Below, in pieces: positions 34,620 to 43,232 of a stretch of 64,000 nucleotides of DNA. Under the pieces are notes generated by a model. It saw nothing but the letters and a program-made list of their open reading frames with translations. It did no database searches and was not told where the DNA came from. Numbering within the stretch: the first letter of the stretch is position 1; every line of letters begins with the position of its first letter. Both the position numbers and the translations under genes were made by a program. Source of the stretch: MKUN01 sp964481425 (GTDB lineage Bacteria > Bacteroidota > Bacteroidia > Chitinophagales > Chitinophagaceae); NCBI GenBank assembly GCA_964481425.1, contig CAYZTM010000016.1, forward strand, positions 1-64,000, in the 5' to 3' direction.

Positions 34620-37600
34620 ATGTATATAAAAGTACTTATTACTACCCTTGCCATCGCATTGTCCCCGATAGGTGTTATAGCAAAAAATGTTTCCCCGCAC
34701 ATGCAACTAAAAATAAACGGTGGAAGATTCATAGAAAATGTCGGGCAGGTAAAAGATCAGAACGGACATACAAGGAACGATATACAATTTGTACTGCATT
34801 CCGGGGGTGTAAACATATTTATAGGCAATGGCGCTTTACATTACCAATTCCTAAAAAGCAATGATGAGGACCGGAGCAATAAAGCTTACCGGCTGGATGT
34901 GAATATGATAAATGCGAACACGAATGCATTGGTGAGCAAGGAAGATGAATTACCCGGACGATATATTTACCGGCTTCCCGGTCTTGACGGCATTACGGCA
35001 AAAACGTATAATAAGATCACTTACCACAACATCTACCGGGGAATAGATTGGGTGCTTTACCTCAGGGATGGGGTACTGGAGTATGAGTTCAGGGTGCATG
35101 ACGGTGCTGATCCATCAATGATACAGATGGAATATACCGGTGCTAATTCCATTCGTCGCACAACAGGCGGTGGTGTTACCATCAGCACCCCAATGGGAGA
35201 TGTAAAGGAACATGCACCTTACACCTATACTGCAGATGGGGAGGAAATAAAATCATCTTTCGCCGTGCAGGGAACACGACTAAGTTTTAAACTTGCGGCA
35301 CATGCAGGGCCCTTTACTATAGACCCAACATTGACATGGGGTACCTACTATGGTGGTAGTAACGAAGACCATAGCCAGGGTGTAACGACAGACCCGAGCG
35401 GCAATATATTCATGTGTGGATATACCGCCAGTGCCAATAATATTGCTACTGCCACAGTGCAACAGGCTACAATTGGCGGGGGCACCGATGGGTTCATTGC
35501 CAAGTTCAATAGTGCCGGGGTACTGCAATGGTGCACTTACTATGGCGGCAGCAGCGATGACTATCTTTATTCGGTATCCTGCGACCAGTTGGGCAATGTA
35601 TACGCAAGCGGGCGTACATTGAGCAGCAGCGGTATTGCCACTGCGGTGGCGCACCAGACCACCATGTACGGGCTTAGCGATGCGTTCCTGGTGAAACTGG
35701 ACAATACCGGGCTGTTGAGGTGGTGTACTTATTATGGTGGTTTCTCGAACGAGTATGGCTATAGTGTAGCCTGCGACGGCGCTTACAATGTTTACCTATG
35801 CGGCTCTACCAACAGCGGCAATAATATAGCTACCAACGGTACTCACCAGGCCTTCCAGTTTGGCGGTTACCAGGCATTCCTTGTAAAATTTGATAGTTCA
35901 GGAACACGGCAATGGGGCAGCTATTTCGGCGGCACGAATGATGACTATGGCTATGCGGTATGCACCGACGTTGCCAACTACGTGTATATATGCGGCAGGG
36001 CTACAAGCACGGACTATATCGCCAGTGCCAATGCCTATCAGCAAAGCCATGCAGGCGGTGGCAATGATGGTTTCCTGGCGAAATTCAATCCTATTGACGG
36101 CACCACTTCATGGAGTACGTATTACGGCGATGCGGGTGATGACCAATTGCTGGGAGTAGCCTGCGACGGGGGAGATATGTTGTATGTATGCGGGCGTACA
36201 GATGGCACAAGCACCATTGCTACCAACCTTGCCAACCAGAGTAGTTATGGTGGCGGCAACTCGGATGGTTTCCTGGTACAGTTCGACAGTACGGGTGCAA
36301 GGCAGTGGGCTACTTATTATGGCGGCAGCGGGGACGATTCTGCCACTGGTGTGGAATGTGACGCAAGCGGGAATGCCTATATTACCGGTGTCACTAACAG
36401 CAGTAATAATATTGCAAGTGCCAATACCTACCAAAACACCATCGGGGGCGGACGTGATGCATTCCTTGCAAAATTTACCTACAGCGGCAGCATGGATTGG
36501 GGCACCTATTACGGCGGTAGCGGAGATGACCAGGGAAATGGTGTTAGTGCCAACCTTGACGATATATACATTTGCGGCAGTACGGGCAGCAGCTCTGCTA
36601 TAGCCACCAATAATGCGCACCAGGCTGCCCTGAGCAGCGACCCTGATGGCTTCCTTGCCAAGATGGGAGATTGTGCCACACCACCTGTTCAACCCGGCAC
36701 CATTACCGGGAACAATACAGTGTGTGAGGGCACAAGCCAAAACTACTTTATTTCACCTGTTGTGGGAGCTACTACCTACACCTGGGCTTTGCCCAACGGC
36801 TGGACCGGCAGTAGCACAAGCACCAGTATACTGGCAACAGCAGGCAGCACCAGTGGTAACATAACTGTTACAGCCAATAACGGATGTGGCAGCAGCACCG
36901 CGCAAAGCTTCAGCGTGACTGTAAACACTGTACCCCAAGCTGTAATAACACCTGGTGGGCCCACCACATTCTGCCAAGGGGATAGCGTTACACTTAACGC
37001 CAATACAGGGAATGGTATCAGCTACAAATGGAGGCGCAATGCCACTATAATACCAGCTGCAACCAGTCCCTCTTATACCGCAACGCTGGCTGGCAGCTAT
37101 ACTGTGGTTGAAAATAATAACTGTGGCGGCGATACGTCAGCAGCGACTACTGTTACTATTAACGCTTTGCCAACTGCCGTCATCACACAAAATGGCGATC
37201 AATTGAGCACCGGAAGTTTCACAACCTATCAATGGTATTATAATGGCCAACCTATTAATGGCGCTAACAACCAAAATTATATGGCAACGCAAAACGGGGA
37301 TTACTATGTATATGTAACGGATGGAAATGGCTGCGGTGCAAATTCGGATACCGTAACAGTGAGCAACTTGTTTATTAATAATATCCAGAATAATGCTTCC
37401 CGGTTTACGATAGTGCCTGATCCTAATAACGGGACTTTTATGCTCTATGGAAACACTACTGATACAATACTCCATATCAGCATCCGCGACCTGACAGGAC
37501 GGGAGATCTTTACCGGGAAGCTTGTAACAGGTAGCAGATGTACCGGCATGATACAACTTTCGGATGAGCTGCCAAACGGACTATATTTTATCAGCATCAT

Positions 37601-37643
37601 GGGGAAAACGAGCCGGGCAGCGCTTAAATTTATGAAAGAATAA
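34620..37643 (+). CDS. T9SS-exported seven-repeat beta-propeller (SBBP) protein
   Basis: 1007 residues. Signal peptide of about 21 residues; an N-terminal domain (about 30-235) with the pattern GRFIENVGQVKDQ, as in DUF7948 proteins; then seven SBBP repeats of about 64 residues (238-685), each starting W-x-T/S-Y-Y/F-G-G and containing a Y/A-CG-x-T motif. Two Ig/PKD-like modules follow (about 690-890) with paired Cys. The last 80 residues (FTIVPDPNNGTFML to AALKFMKE) form a type A T9SS sorting domain. It should cross the outer membrane by T9SS and stay at the surface or be released. Seven repeats could close a seven-bladed propeller. The ligand is unknown. Confidence 0.9.
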   Translation: MYIKVLITTLAIALSPIGVIAKNVSPHMQLKINGGRFIENVGQVKDQNGHTRNDIQFVLHSGGVNIFIGNGALHYQFLKSNDEDRSNKAYRLDVNMINANTNALVSKEDELPGRYIYRLPGLDGITAKTYNKITYHNIYRGIDWVLYLRDGVLEYEFRVHDGADPSMIQMEYTGANSIRRTTGGGVTISTPMGDVKEHAPYTYTADGEEIKSSFAVQGTRLSFKLAAHAGPFTIDPTLTWGTYYGGSNEDHSQGVTTDPSGNIFMCGYTASANNIATATVQQATIGGGTDGFIAKFNSAGVLQWCTYYGGSSDDYLYSVSCDQLGNVYASGRTLSSSGIATAVAHQTTMYGLSDAFLVKLDNTGLLRWCTYYGGFSNEYGYSVACDGAYNVYLCGSTNSGNNIATNGTHQAFQFGGYQAFLVKFDSSGTRQWGSYFGGTNDDYGYAVCTDVANYVYICGRATSTDYIASANAYQQSHAGGGNDGFLAKFNPIDGTTSWSTYYGDAGDDQLLGVACDGGDMLYVCGRTDGTSTIATNLANQSSYGGGNSDGFLVQFDSTGARQWATYYGGSGDDSATGVECDASGNAYITGVTNSSNNIASANTYQNTIGGGRDAFLAKFTYSGSMDWGTYYGGSGDDQGNGVSANLDDIYICGSTGSSSAIATNNAHQAALSSDPDGFLAKMGDCATPPVQPGTITGNNTVCEGTSQNYFISPVVGATTYTWALPNGWTGSSTSTSILATAGSTSGNITVTANNGCGSSTAQSFSVTVNTVPQAVITPGGPTTFCQGDSVTLNANTGNGISYKWRRNATIIPAATSPSYTATLAGSYTVVENNNCGGDTSAATTVTINALPTAVITQNGDQLSTGSFTTYQWYYNGQPINGANNQNYMATQNGDYYVYVTDGNGCGANSDTVTVSNLFINNIQNNASRFTIVPDPNNGTFMLYGNTTDTILHISIRDLTGREIFTGKLVTGSRCTGMIQLSDELPNGLYFISIMGKTSRAALKFMKE
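35331..36675 (+). repeat. Seven tandem coding repeats of about 192 bases (SBBP units)
   Basis: Seven diverged units within the propeller gene, each beginning with a TGG codon followed by ACY-TAY-TAY/TTY-GGY-GGY, period close to 64 codons. They are similar at protein level and only partly at DNA level, so they are an old duplication. Confidence 0.85.
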
Positions 37644-37650
37644 ACCAGGC

Positions 37651-38064
37651 ATGAAGTTTCTTATTTTAACCGTGCTTTTGTGCCCCGGACTGATAACCCA
37701 TGCACAGGATTTTCGTACCGACACCATATACTTCAGTAATAAACCCGCAATGCTGTTGAAACAAACACATGTCTTACCGGCCACCTACACTATCGAAACA
37801 TTTACCAATGAAACACTTATCAGGATATACCCGGGAAGAACTGCTTTGAAAGGTAAACAATACTACATCGTCACTTTCGTAAAAGATGGCAGGCAGGCAC
37901 TGGTGCCAAAGAAGAACGACATGCCTGCACAACTGTTGCCGGAGCTGAGCAACAATAAAGTATTGGTGGATACCGGTATAAACATCCAGGCAGAGGATGA
38001 CTTCATAAAAAAACACCCGGTTCCGCAAGGATACCAGGATGTAGAACAAATCTATAATTATTAA
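37651..38064 (+). CDS. Small secreted protein of unknown function
   Basis: 137 residues with signal peptide MKFLILTVLLCPGLITHAQ. The mature part alternates short strands (DTIYFSNKPAMLLKQTHVL, QYYIVTFVKDGRQALVPKK) and ends acidic and aromatic (EQIYNY). No family recognised. It begins seven bases after the propeller gene stop on the same strand and is almost surely co-transcribed with it, so it may help or accompany that exported protein. It converges with the LpxD-like gene 11 bases away. Confidence 0.72.
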   Translation: MKFLILTVLLCPGLITHAQDFRTDTIYFSNKPAMLLKQTHVLPATYTIETFTNETLIRIYPGRTALKGKQYYIVTFVKDGRQALVPKKNDMPAQLLPELSNNKVLVDTGINIQAEDDFIKKHPVPQGYQDVEQIYNY

Positions 38065-38075
38065 GGAGGAGACTA

Positions 38076-39035
38076 TTATTCTTTGGGATCTTCGTCTTTA
38101 GATACTTTTTCCCAGATCTCCGGTATGCGCTTGATCCAGTTGAGCTCTTTCATTTTCTCACGAGCTTCCATTACCGGGCTACCGAAGTAAATCTTACCAC
38201 CCTCGATGCTCGATGCTACGCCGCTCTGTGCATACACGATAGCACCTTTACCTATCCTGAGGTCTTTACTGACACCTACCTGGCCCCAAAGCATCACCTC
38301 GTCTTCTATTATTGCCTTACCGCCAACGCCAACCTGCGCAACAAAAAGGCAATTCTTGCCTATCACTGCACCATGGCCTATGTGAATATGATTATCGAGC
38401 TTGGTACCTGTACCTATTATGGTATCACCACTCACACCCCTGTCGATAGTGCAGCAAGCTCCTATCTCTACATGGTCTTCAATAATGGCCCTGCCGCAAC
38501 TTTCCAGCTTATCATGCTGTAACTCACGGTCCCGGCGGGTCTTAAAGTAAAAAGCGTCACCGCCTATAACGGCGTTTCCCTGTATGATGACGTTGTCGCC
38601 TATTATCGTATGGTCGTAGATGACAACTCCGGGGTGTATGATACAATTGCGGCCAATCCGCACATGATTCCCTATAAAAACATTGGGCTGCAGATGCGTC
38701 CCTTCTCCTATCACGGACGTATCGCTGATCATCTTGTAGGCCGGCTCAAAAGGGAAGAAGTGCTTAACAAGCTTTACATATGCGGTGAAGGGGTCGGGAT
38801 GCATTAACAGCGTCTTACCCGGAGGGCAATCCGCCTCTCGATTGATGAATATGAAAGTGGCCGCCGAATTGAGACTGATGTTATAGTACTTCTCTATGTC
38901 AACAAAAGTGATGTCCCCTTTTCTGACCTTGTGTATCTCATTAATGCCGGTAACCAATTGTGTAGCATCGCCTTTAATAGTTGCCCCGGTAAACTCAGCA
39001 ATCCATTTGACAGGCAGAGGCTCTTTAAACGTCAT
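38076..39035 (-). CDS. lpxD: LpxD-like UDP-3-O-acylglucosamine N-acyltransferase
   Basis: 319 residues from ATG 39035; an in-frame TTG 21 bases earlier is less likely. The N-terminal uridine-binding domain (about 1-100) is followed by a left-handed beta-helix of hexapeptide repeats (GEGTHLQPNVFIGNHVRIGRNCIIHPGVVI onward) with the catalytic-type His in LDNHIHIGHGAVIG, and a C-terminal helix. LpxD adds the N-linked acyl chain of lipid A. There is no lpxC, fabZ or lpxA nearby, and Bacteroidota often carry a second LpxD-like gene, so it may be a paralogue with another sugar substrate. TACTTTTG on the minus strand (39061-39054) is a possible promoter element. Confidence 0.8.
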   Translation of the reverse strand: MTFKEPLPVKWIAEFTGATIKGDATQLVTGINEIHKVRKGDITFVDIEKYYNISLNSAATFIFINREADCPPGKTLLMHPDPFTAYVKLVKHFFPFEPAYKMISDTSVIGEGTHLQPNVFIGNHVRIGRNCIIHPGVVIYDHTIIGDNVIIQGNAVIGGDAFYFKTRRDRELQHDKLESCGRAIIEDHVEIGACCTIDRGVSGDTIIGTGTKLDNHIHIGHGAVIGKNCLFVAQVGVGGKAIIEDEVMLWGQVGVSKDLRIGKGAIVYAQSGVASSIEGGKIYFGSPVMEAREKMKELNWIKRIPEIWEKVSKDEDPKE

Positions 39036-39131
39036 CTCGAAATTTAATTTCGGCAAAAGTACGTAAGTTAGCAGAGAGTAGGTAATAGATTGTGAAGGAT
39101 ATATTTACAAACTGTATTCACATATAACATA

Positions 39132-39959
39132 TTGAAATACATAAACCGGAACGGCGAGCTTTTTACCGAGGAAATGATACAGACGGAGCATAAAGCCCTT
39201 CGCTATGGCTATGGTTTATTTGAAACAATATTGGTGCAGAACGGCCTCATTATGCTACCTGCATACCACTTAGAACGCCTATTGGCAGGTATGGCACAGC
39301 TCGATATCTGTATACCCGAACACTATAATGCCAAATGGCTTGAGGAACAGGTTCTTAAGACAACTACTGCAAATCAGATAAAAACTGATTGTCGGGCCAG
39401 GTTACAGGTTACTCCCCGTATTGAGGATTTTGCGGTGACGGGTCCTCAAACGCCTTTTTTTAGCATTGAGTGCATGCCTATTGACCCAAAATTGACAGCG
39501 TTTAATGAAAAAGGGCTCAACATAGGCTTTGCAGATGGTCTTCAAAAAAGTCCTGATACGACATCGAACCTGAAAACCTGCAATGCGCTGATCTATGCGC
39601 TAGCCGCACGGCAGGCGCTGAAAAATGGCCTGGATGATACATTAATAAAAAATACGCATGGCAGGGTGATAGAAAGCACTATTGCCAACCTCTTCCTGAT
39701 CAAAAATGAGCGTATATACACCCCTCCGCTCAGCGAGGGCTGCATTGCCGGTGTTATGAGACGATATATTATCGATAAACTTGCACAACATGATATTGCA
39801 GTGACCGAAAAGCCTATTACCGGGGAAGATGTTCTTGAAGCCGATGAGCTTTTCCTAACCAATGCTATAAGAAGGATAAAATGGGTAAGCAGCCTGGGAG
39901 AAAAACATTACGGCAATAATTATGTACAACACATTGGCCATTTGTTATTTTGCCTTTAG
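39132..39959 (+). CDS. pabC: Class IV PLP-dependent aminotransferase, probably aminodeoxychorismate lyase
   Basis: 275 residues from a TTG start at 39132 (no ATG is available before residue 15, and KYINRNGELFTEE is the normal family N-terminus). The PLP Lys is Lys148 (SNLKTCNALIYALA). The phosphate and cofactor motifs RVIESTIANLFLI and LSEGCIAGVMRRYI fit PabC-like and branched-chain aminotransferase-like fold IV enzymes. PabC makes 4-aminobenzoate for folate. D-amino acid or branched-chain aminotransferase remains possible because no other pab gene is near. It is divergent from the lpxD-like gene. Confidence 0.78.
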   Translation: MKYINRNGELFTEEMIQTEHKALRYGYGLFETILVQNGLIMLPAYHLERLLAGMAQLDICIPEHYNAKWLEEQVLKTTTANQIKTDCRARLQVTPRIEDFAVTGPQTPFFSIECMPIDPKLTAFNEKGLNIGFADGLQKSPDTTSNLKTCNALIYALAARQALKNGLDDTLIKNTHGRVIESTIANLFLIKNERIYTPPLSEGCIAGVMRRYIIDKLAQHDIAVTEKPITGEDVLEADELFLTNAIRRIKWVSSLGEKHYGNNYVQHIGHLLFCL

Positions 39960-39989
39960 CTTTGATAATCAAAACTTAAATACCTTTTT

Positions 39990-40730
39990 ATGACGAAAAG
40001 ATATTCTATTACGCTCGTCCTTCTCTTCATGCTGGAATATGGCTACGCGCAACAATTCAGGTATGGCATTGAACTGGGAGGGAATTATAACAAAATGACC
40101 GATAATAAGAATGTATTGGCTGCCACCGCAATTCCCAAAGCTACTTTTGGTGGCAGGGTTGGCATTGTGGGCGACTATTCTCTTACGGAACATCTTTATA
40201 TACAACCAGCAGTATTCTTCGTTATGAAGAGCAATAAGGAAACTGCTGTTACAAGTGCTACTATAAACATACCGATCAGTTCTTTTAACGTAGGTGCAGG
40301 CGCAGCACTGTCCATGAAGCAGGAAAGCAGGTTCTATTATGCAGAAGTACCGGTATCGATCCTATACAAATGGGGAGAGACCGGCAGCGGTCGCTTTTTT
40401 ATTGGTTTAACACCATATGCGGCCTATGGTATCGGCGGCTCACAGACCGTAAAAGAAGACCTTACTGCCAGTGCCGCATTTATACTCAATTACGATACCT
40501 CAATAAGGAACACCAGCAGCAAAACATTTGCTGACGATAGCTTCGGCTATCAAAAATTAGATTACGGTTTCAAAGTGTGTGAAGGATACGAGTTTGCAAA
40601 CGGTCTCTTTTTCAGGGTAGATGTTGGACTGGGACTGGCTAATATCAGTAATTACCCCGGCGCAAAAAGTCATACCATGGGCGCCGGCCTCAGTATTGGG
40701 TATCTTATGGGGAACAAGAGAAGAAAATAA
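39990..40730 (+). CDS. Outer membrane beta-barrel protein (OMP_b-brl family), copy 1
   Basis: 246 residues with a signal peptide (MTKRYSITLVLLFMLEYGYAQ) and strands typical of eight-stranded Bacteroidota barrels: FRYGIELGGNYNKM, LYIQPAVFFVMKSNKE, VPVSILYKWGETGSGRFFIGLTPYAAYGIGG and a terminal GAGLSIGYLMGNKRRK. It is laid out like the next gene (same length, same order of motifs), so the two are tandem paralogues. It starts 30 bases after the PabC-like gene and may be co-transcribed with it. Role unknown. Confidence 0.75.
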   Translation: MTKRYSITLVLLFMLEYGYAQQFRYGIELGGNYNKMTDNKNVLAATAIPKATFGGRVGIVGDYSLTEHLYIQPAVFFVMKSNKETAVTSATINIPISSFNVGAGAALSMKQESRFYYAEVPVSILYKWGETGSGRFFIGLTPYAAYGIGGSQTVKEDLTASAAFILNYDTSIRNTSSKTFADDSFGYQKLDYGFKVCEGYEFANGLFFRVDVGLGLANISNYPGAKSHTMGAGLSIGYLMGNKRRK

Positions 40731-40835
40731 CTAAATACTAATAAATAGATAATCAATACAATAGACCTATTTAACGCCTGAAAATGCGTACTGGCATGAT
40801 ATTACCTGTTGGTAGCCGAACCAAAAGATCATGTC

Positions 40836-41546
40836 ATGAAAAAGACGATATTATTATTAAGCATGGGTATAGCATCGGCATTTTCCGCAGGTGCGCAGTG
40901 GGTAACAGTAGGCCCTGAAGTGGGCATCAATTCTACCAGTTTTGCAGAAAGGTATAACGGTGTGGACGTAAGCGACGGTATGCGGGCCGGGGTAAAGGCC
41001 GGCGGTATCGTTGATATCGGTTTTACCCGTCACTTTTCACTGCAGCCGGGCTTGTTCTACAATATGAAAGGTGCGCAGGAGCGATATGTAAGCACAACCA
41101 CTACCGAAACCGGTACTATCCGCACCGATGAAATAAAGAACGACTTCCGCATCAACTATATTGAAATGCCTATGAACCTTGAATTCAAGGTCGGACAGCC
41201 ACGCCACGGGCAATTCATTTTTGGTGGTGGCCCATATGTTGCAGTTGCATTGAGCGGTACCATCAGCAATGATAATGGCACAGAGGTGGTATTACCCTCC
41301 GGCCGTGTGATCAGTACGCAAGACAATCATAGTTCAAGTGCCTATATTGGCAATACTATTGATGATGATATTACACCATTTGACGGGGGTCTTAATTTCA
41401 ATCTCGGATACCAGAGTGCAAGAGGCCTTTTTGTAAGGGGTAATATGGGCTTTGGTATTGCGAATATCCTGCCCCAGGGCGATGCTGACAATTATATCAG
41501 GAACTGGGGAATGGGTGTATCAGTAGGTTATCTATTCGGTCATTAA
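40836..41546 (+). CDS. Outer membrane beta-barrel protein (OMP_b-brl family), copy 2
   Basis: 236 residues from ATG 40836 (a TTG nine codons earlier is not used). Signal peptide MKKTILLLSMGIASAFSAGAQ, then WVTVGPEVGINSTSF, LQPGLFYNMKGAQERY, IEMPMNLEFKVG, QFIFGGGPYVAVALSG and the C-terminal GMGVSVGYLFGH. Paralogue of the gene 105 bases upstream; both match the PorT-like outer-membrane barrel type. A terminator follows. The ligand or transport role is unknown. Confidence 0.78.
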   Translation: MKKTILLLSMGIASAFSAGAQWVTVGPEVGINSTSFAERYNGVDVSDGMRAGVKAGGIVDIGFTRHFSLQPGLFYNMKGAQERYVSTTTTETGTIRTDEIKNDFRINYIEMPMNLEFKVGQPRHGQFIFGGGPYVAVALSGTISNDNGTEVVLPSGRVISTQDNHSSSAYIGNTIDDDITPFDGGLNFNLGYQSARGLFVRGNMGFGIANILPQGDADNYIRNWGMGVSVGYLFGH

Positions 41547-41563
41547 TACATCCCTTTCCCATA

Positions 41564-41604
41564 AATAAGGTTGCTATCCGCGGATGGCAACCTTATTGTT
41601 TTTT
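41564..41604 (+). terminator. Rho-independent terminator after the second beta-barrel gene
   Basis: Long nearly perfect stem (41564-41597, outer arms AATAAGGTTGC and GCAACCTTATT, inner self-complementary ATCCGCGGAT), then G and six T residues. Confidence 0.9.
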
Positions 41605-41622
41605 CATAAGCCCCGTATCTGC

Positions 41623-41630
41623 TAACTTTG
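41623..41630 (+). promoter_or_regulatory. TAnnTTTG element just before gltX
   Basis: TAACTTTG at 41623-41630, seven bases before the gltX ATG. A TTG lies 24 bases further upstream (41596-41598) within the preceding terminator. If used, the transcript would start at or very near the start codon. Confidence 0.45.
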
Positions 41631-41637
41631 CTGCCTT

Positions 41638-43158
41638 ATGAACAAGGGTGTACGAGTGCGTTTTGCCCCAAGTCCTACAGGTGGTCTTCACCTGGGTGGG
41701 GTACGTACCATTTTATATAATTACCTGTTTGCGCACCACAACGGTGGAGAATTTATTTTACGCATCGAGGATACCGACCGGAACCGCTATGTAGAAGGGG
41801 CGGAGCAATATATTTTCGACTGCCTGCAATGGTGCGGTCTTCTACCTGATGAAAGCCCGCTTAAGGGAGGGCCATATGCGCCCTATCGCCAAAGCGAGCG
41901 CAAACACCTGTATTACCAGTATGCCCAGCAACTGGTAGATGCCGGCTATGCCTATTATGCCTTTGATACGGTGGAAGAACTGGACAAAATGCGCCATGAC
42001 CTGAAATCGGAATACAACCACAACCCGCAATACGATCACAGTACGCGCATGCAAATGCGCAACTCACTCTCTTTAAGTCGCGAGGAAGTTGTGGCATTGC
42101 TGAATAAGCAAACACCTTATGTGATCCGCATCAAGATGCCGCATAACAAAACGGTGAGTTTTACCGATATGATACGCGGCGAGATCCACTTCGATACCAA
42201 TATAGTAGACGATAAGGTATTATTGAAGGCAGATGGTATGCCTACCTATCACCTTGCCGTAGTGGTGGACGACTACCTGATGAAGATAACCCACGCCTTC
42301 CGTGGCGAGGAATGGCTGCCGAGTGCACCGGTGCACCTGCTACTTTGGGAATACCTTGGCTGGAAAGACAGTATGCCGCAATGGGCACACCTGCCGTTGA
42401 TACTAAAGCCGGACGGCAATGGTAAACTGAGTAAGCGTGATGGCGACAGGTTGGGCTTCCCTGTATTTGCAATGGACTGGAAAGACCCAAAGACCAACGA
42501 AACCACTACCGGCTTCAAAGAAATAGGCTTTTTACCGGAAGCTTTCATCAACATGCTGGCCTTACTGGGATGGAATGATGGTAGCGGGCAGGAGCTATTT
42601 TCACTGGATGAGCTGGTAGAAAAATTTTCTATTGACCGGGTACATAAAGGCGGAGCTAAATTTGACTACGAAAAAGCAAAGTGGTTCAACCACCAGTACA
42701 TACAGCACTCGGATGATCAGCGGCTGTTGCCTCTTGTAAAGCCTTATTTTGCAAAAGAGGGTATATCGGCCAGTGATGAGGAAATGCTTCGTGTAATAGG
42801 ATTGGTAAAAGAACGTTGCACTTTATTGCCTGATTTCGTTCAGCAGGGATATTTCTTCTTCCGGACACCCGGCCAGATAGACCTTCCCGCCATACAGGCA
42901 AAATGGGATGATAAGAAAAAGCAGTTCTTCGAAAGCTGGCTGGCTGCGCTCAACAGCATAACATGGAGTCACGATGCATTGGAACAAAGTTTCAATGAAA
43001 CCATGGAAAAACATGGTCTTAAAAAAGGTGACGTGCTGCTGCCCCTGCGCATCATGCTGGTGGGTGGCAAGTTTGGGCCCGGCGTATTCACCATTGCTGA
43101 AGTAATAGGGATGGAAGAAACCGGGAAGAGGGTAAGGAATGCCTTATCTATGCTATAG
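41638..43158 (+). CDS. gltX: Glutamyl-tRNA synthetase
   Basis: 506 residues, class I synthetase. The HIGH-type motif is in FAPSPTGGLHLGG (residues 6-19) and the KMSKS-type motif is KLSKRDGDR (from Lys263). The core ends at the AGAKFDYEK-like segment GGAKFDYEKAKWFN, followed by the all-helical anticodon-binding domain typical of bacterial GluRS. It charges tRNA-Glu. It is a single gene between a terminator and the promoter of the DUF4421 gene. Confidence 0.97.
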   Translation: MNKGVRVRFAPSPTGGLHLGGVRTILYNYLFAHHNGGEFILRIEDTDRNRYVEGAEQYIFDCLQWCGLLPDESPLKGGPYAPYRQSERKHLYYQYAQQLVDAGYAYYAFDTVEELDKMRHDLKSEYNHNPQYDHSTRMQMRNSLSLSREEVVALLNKQTPYVIRIKMPHNKTVSFTDMIRGEIHFDTNIVDDKVLLKADGMPTYHLAVVVDDYLMKITHAFRGEEWLPSAPVHLLLWEYLGWKDSMPQWAHLPLILKPDGNGKLSKRDGDRLGFPVFAMDWKDPKTNETTTGFKEIGFLPEAFINMLALLGWNDGSGQELFSLDELVEKFSIDRVHKGGAKFDYEKAKWFNHQYIQHSDDQRLLPLVKPYFAKEGISASDEEMLRVIGLVKERCTLLPDFVQQGYFFFRTPGQIDLPAIQAKWDDKKKQFFESWLAALNSITWSHDALEQSFNETMEKHGLKKGDVLLPLRIMLVGGKFGPGVFTIAEVIGMEETGKRVRNALSML

Positions 43159-43181
43159 TTTTTTATTCACAAATGGATGGA

Positions 43182-43215
43182 TTGCAATAATTTAATCCGT
43201 GGCGCAATATTTTTG
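43182..43215 (+). promoter_or_regulatory. Promoter of the DUF4421 gene
   Basis: TTG at 43182-43184, a 23-base spacer and TATTTTTG at 43208-43215, 17 bases before the ATG at 43233. Good match to the Bacteroidota consensus. Confidence 0.55.
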
Positions 43216-43232
43216 TATGCCACAGGGTAATT

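Noticed and set aside
35331..36675. CRISPR-like or satellite array suggested by regular 192-base repeats
   Set aside because: The repeats are in frame, diverged at DNA level and code for SBBP units; there are no identical short repeats with spacers.
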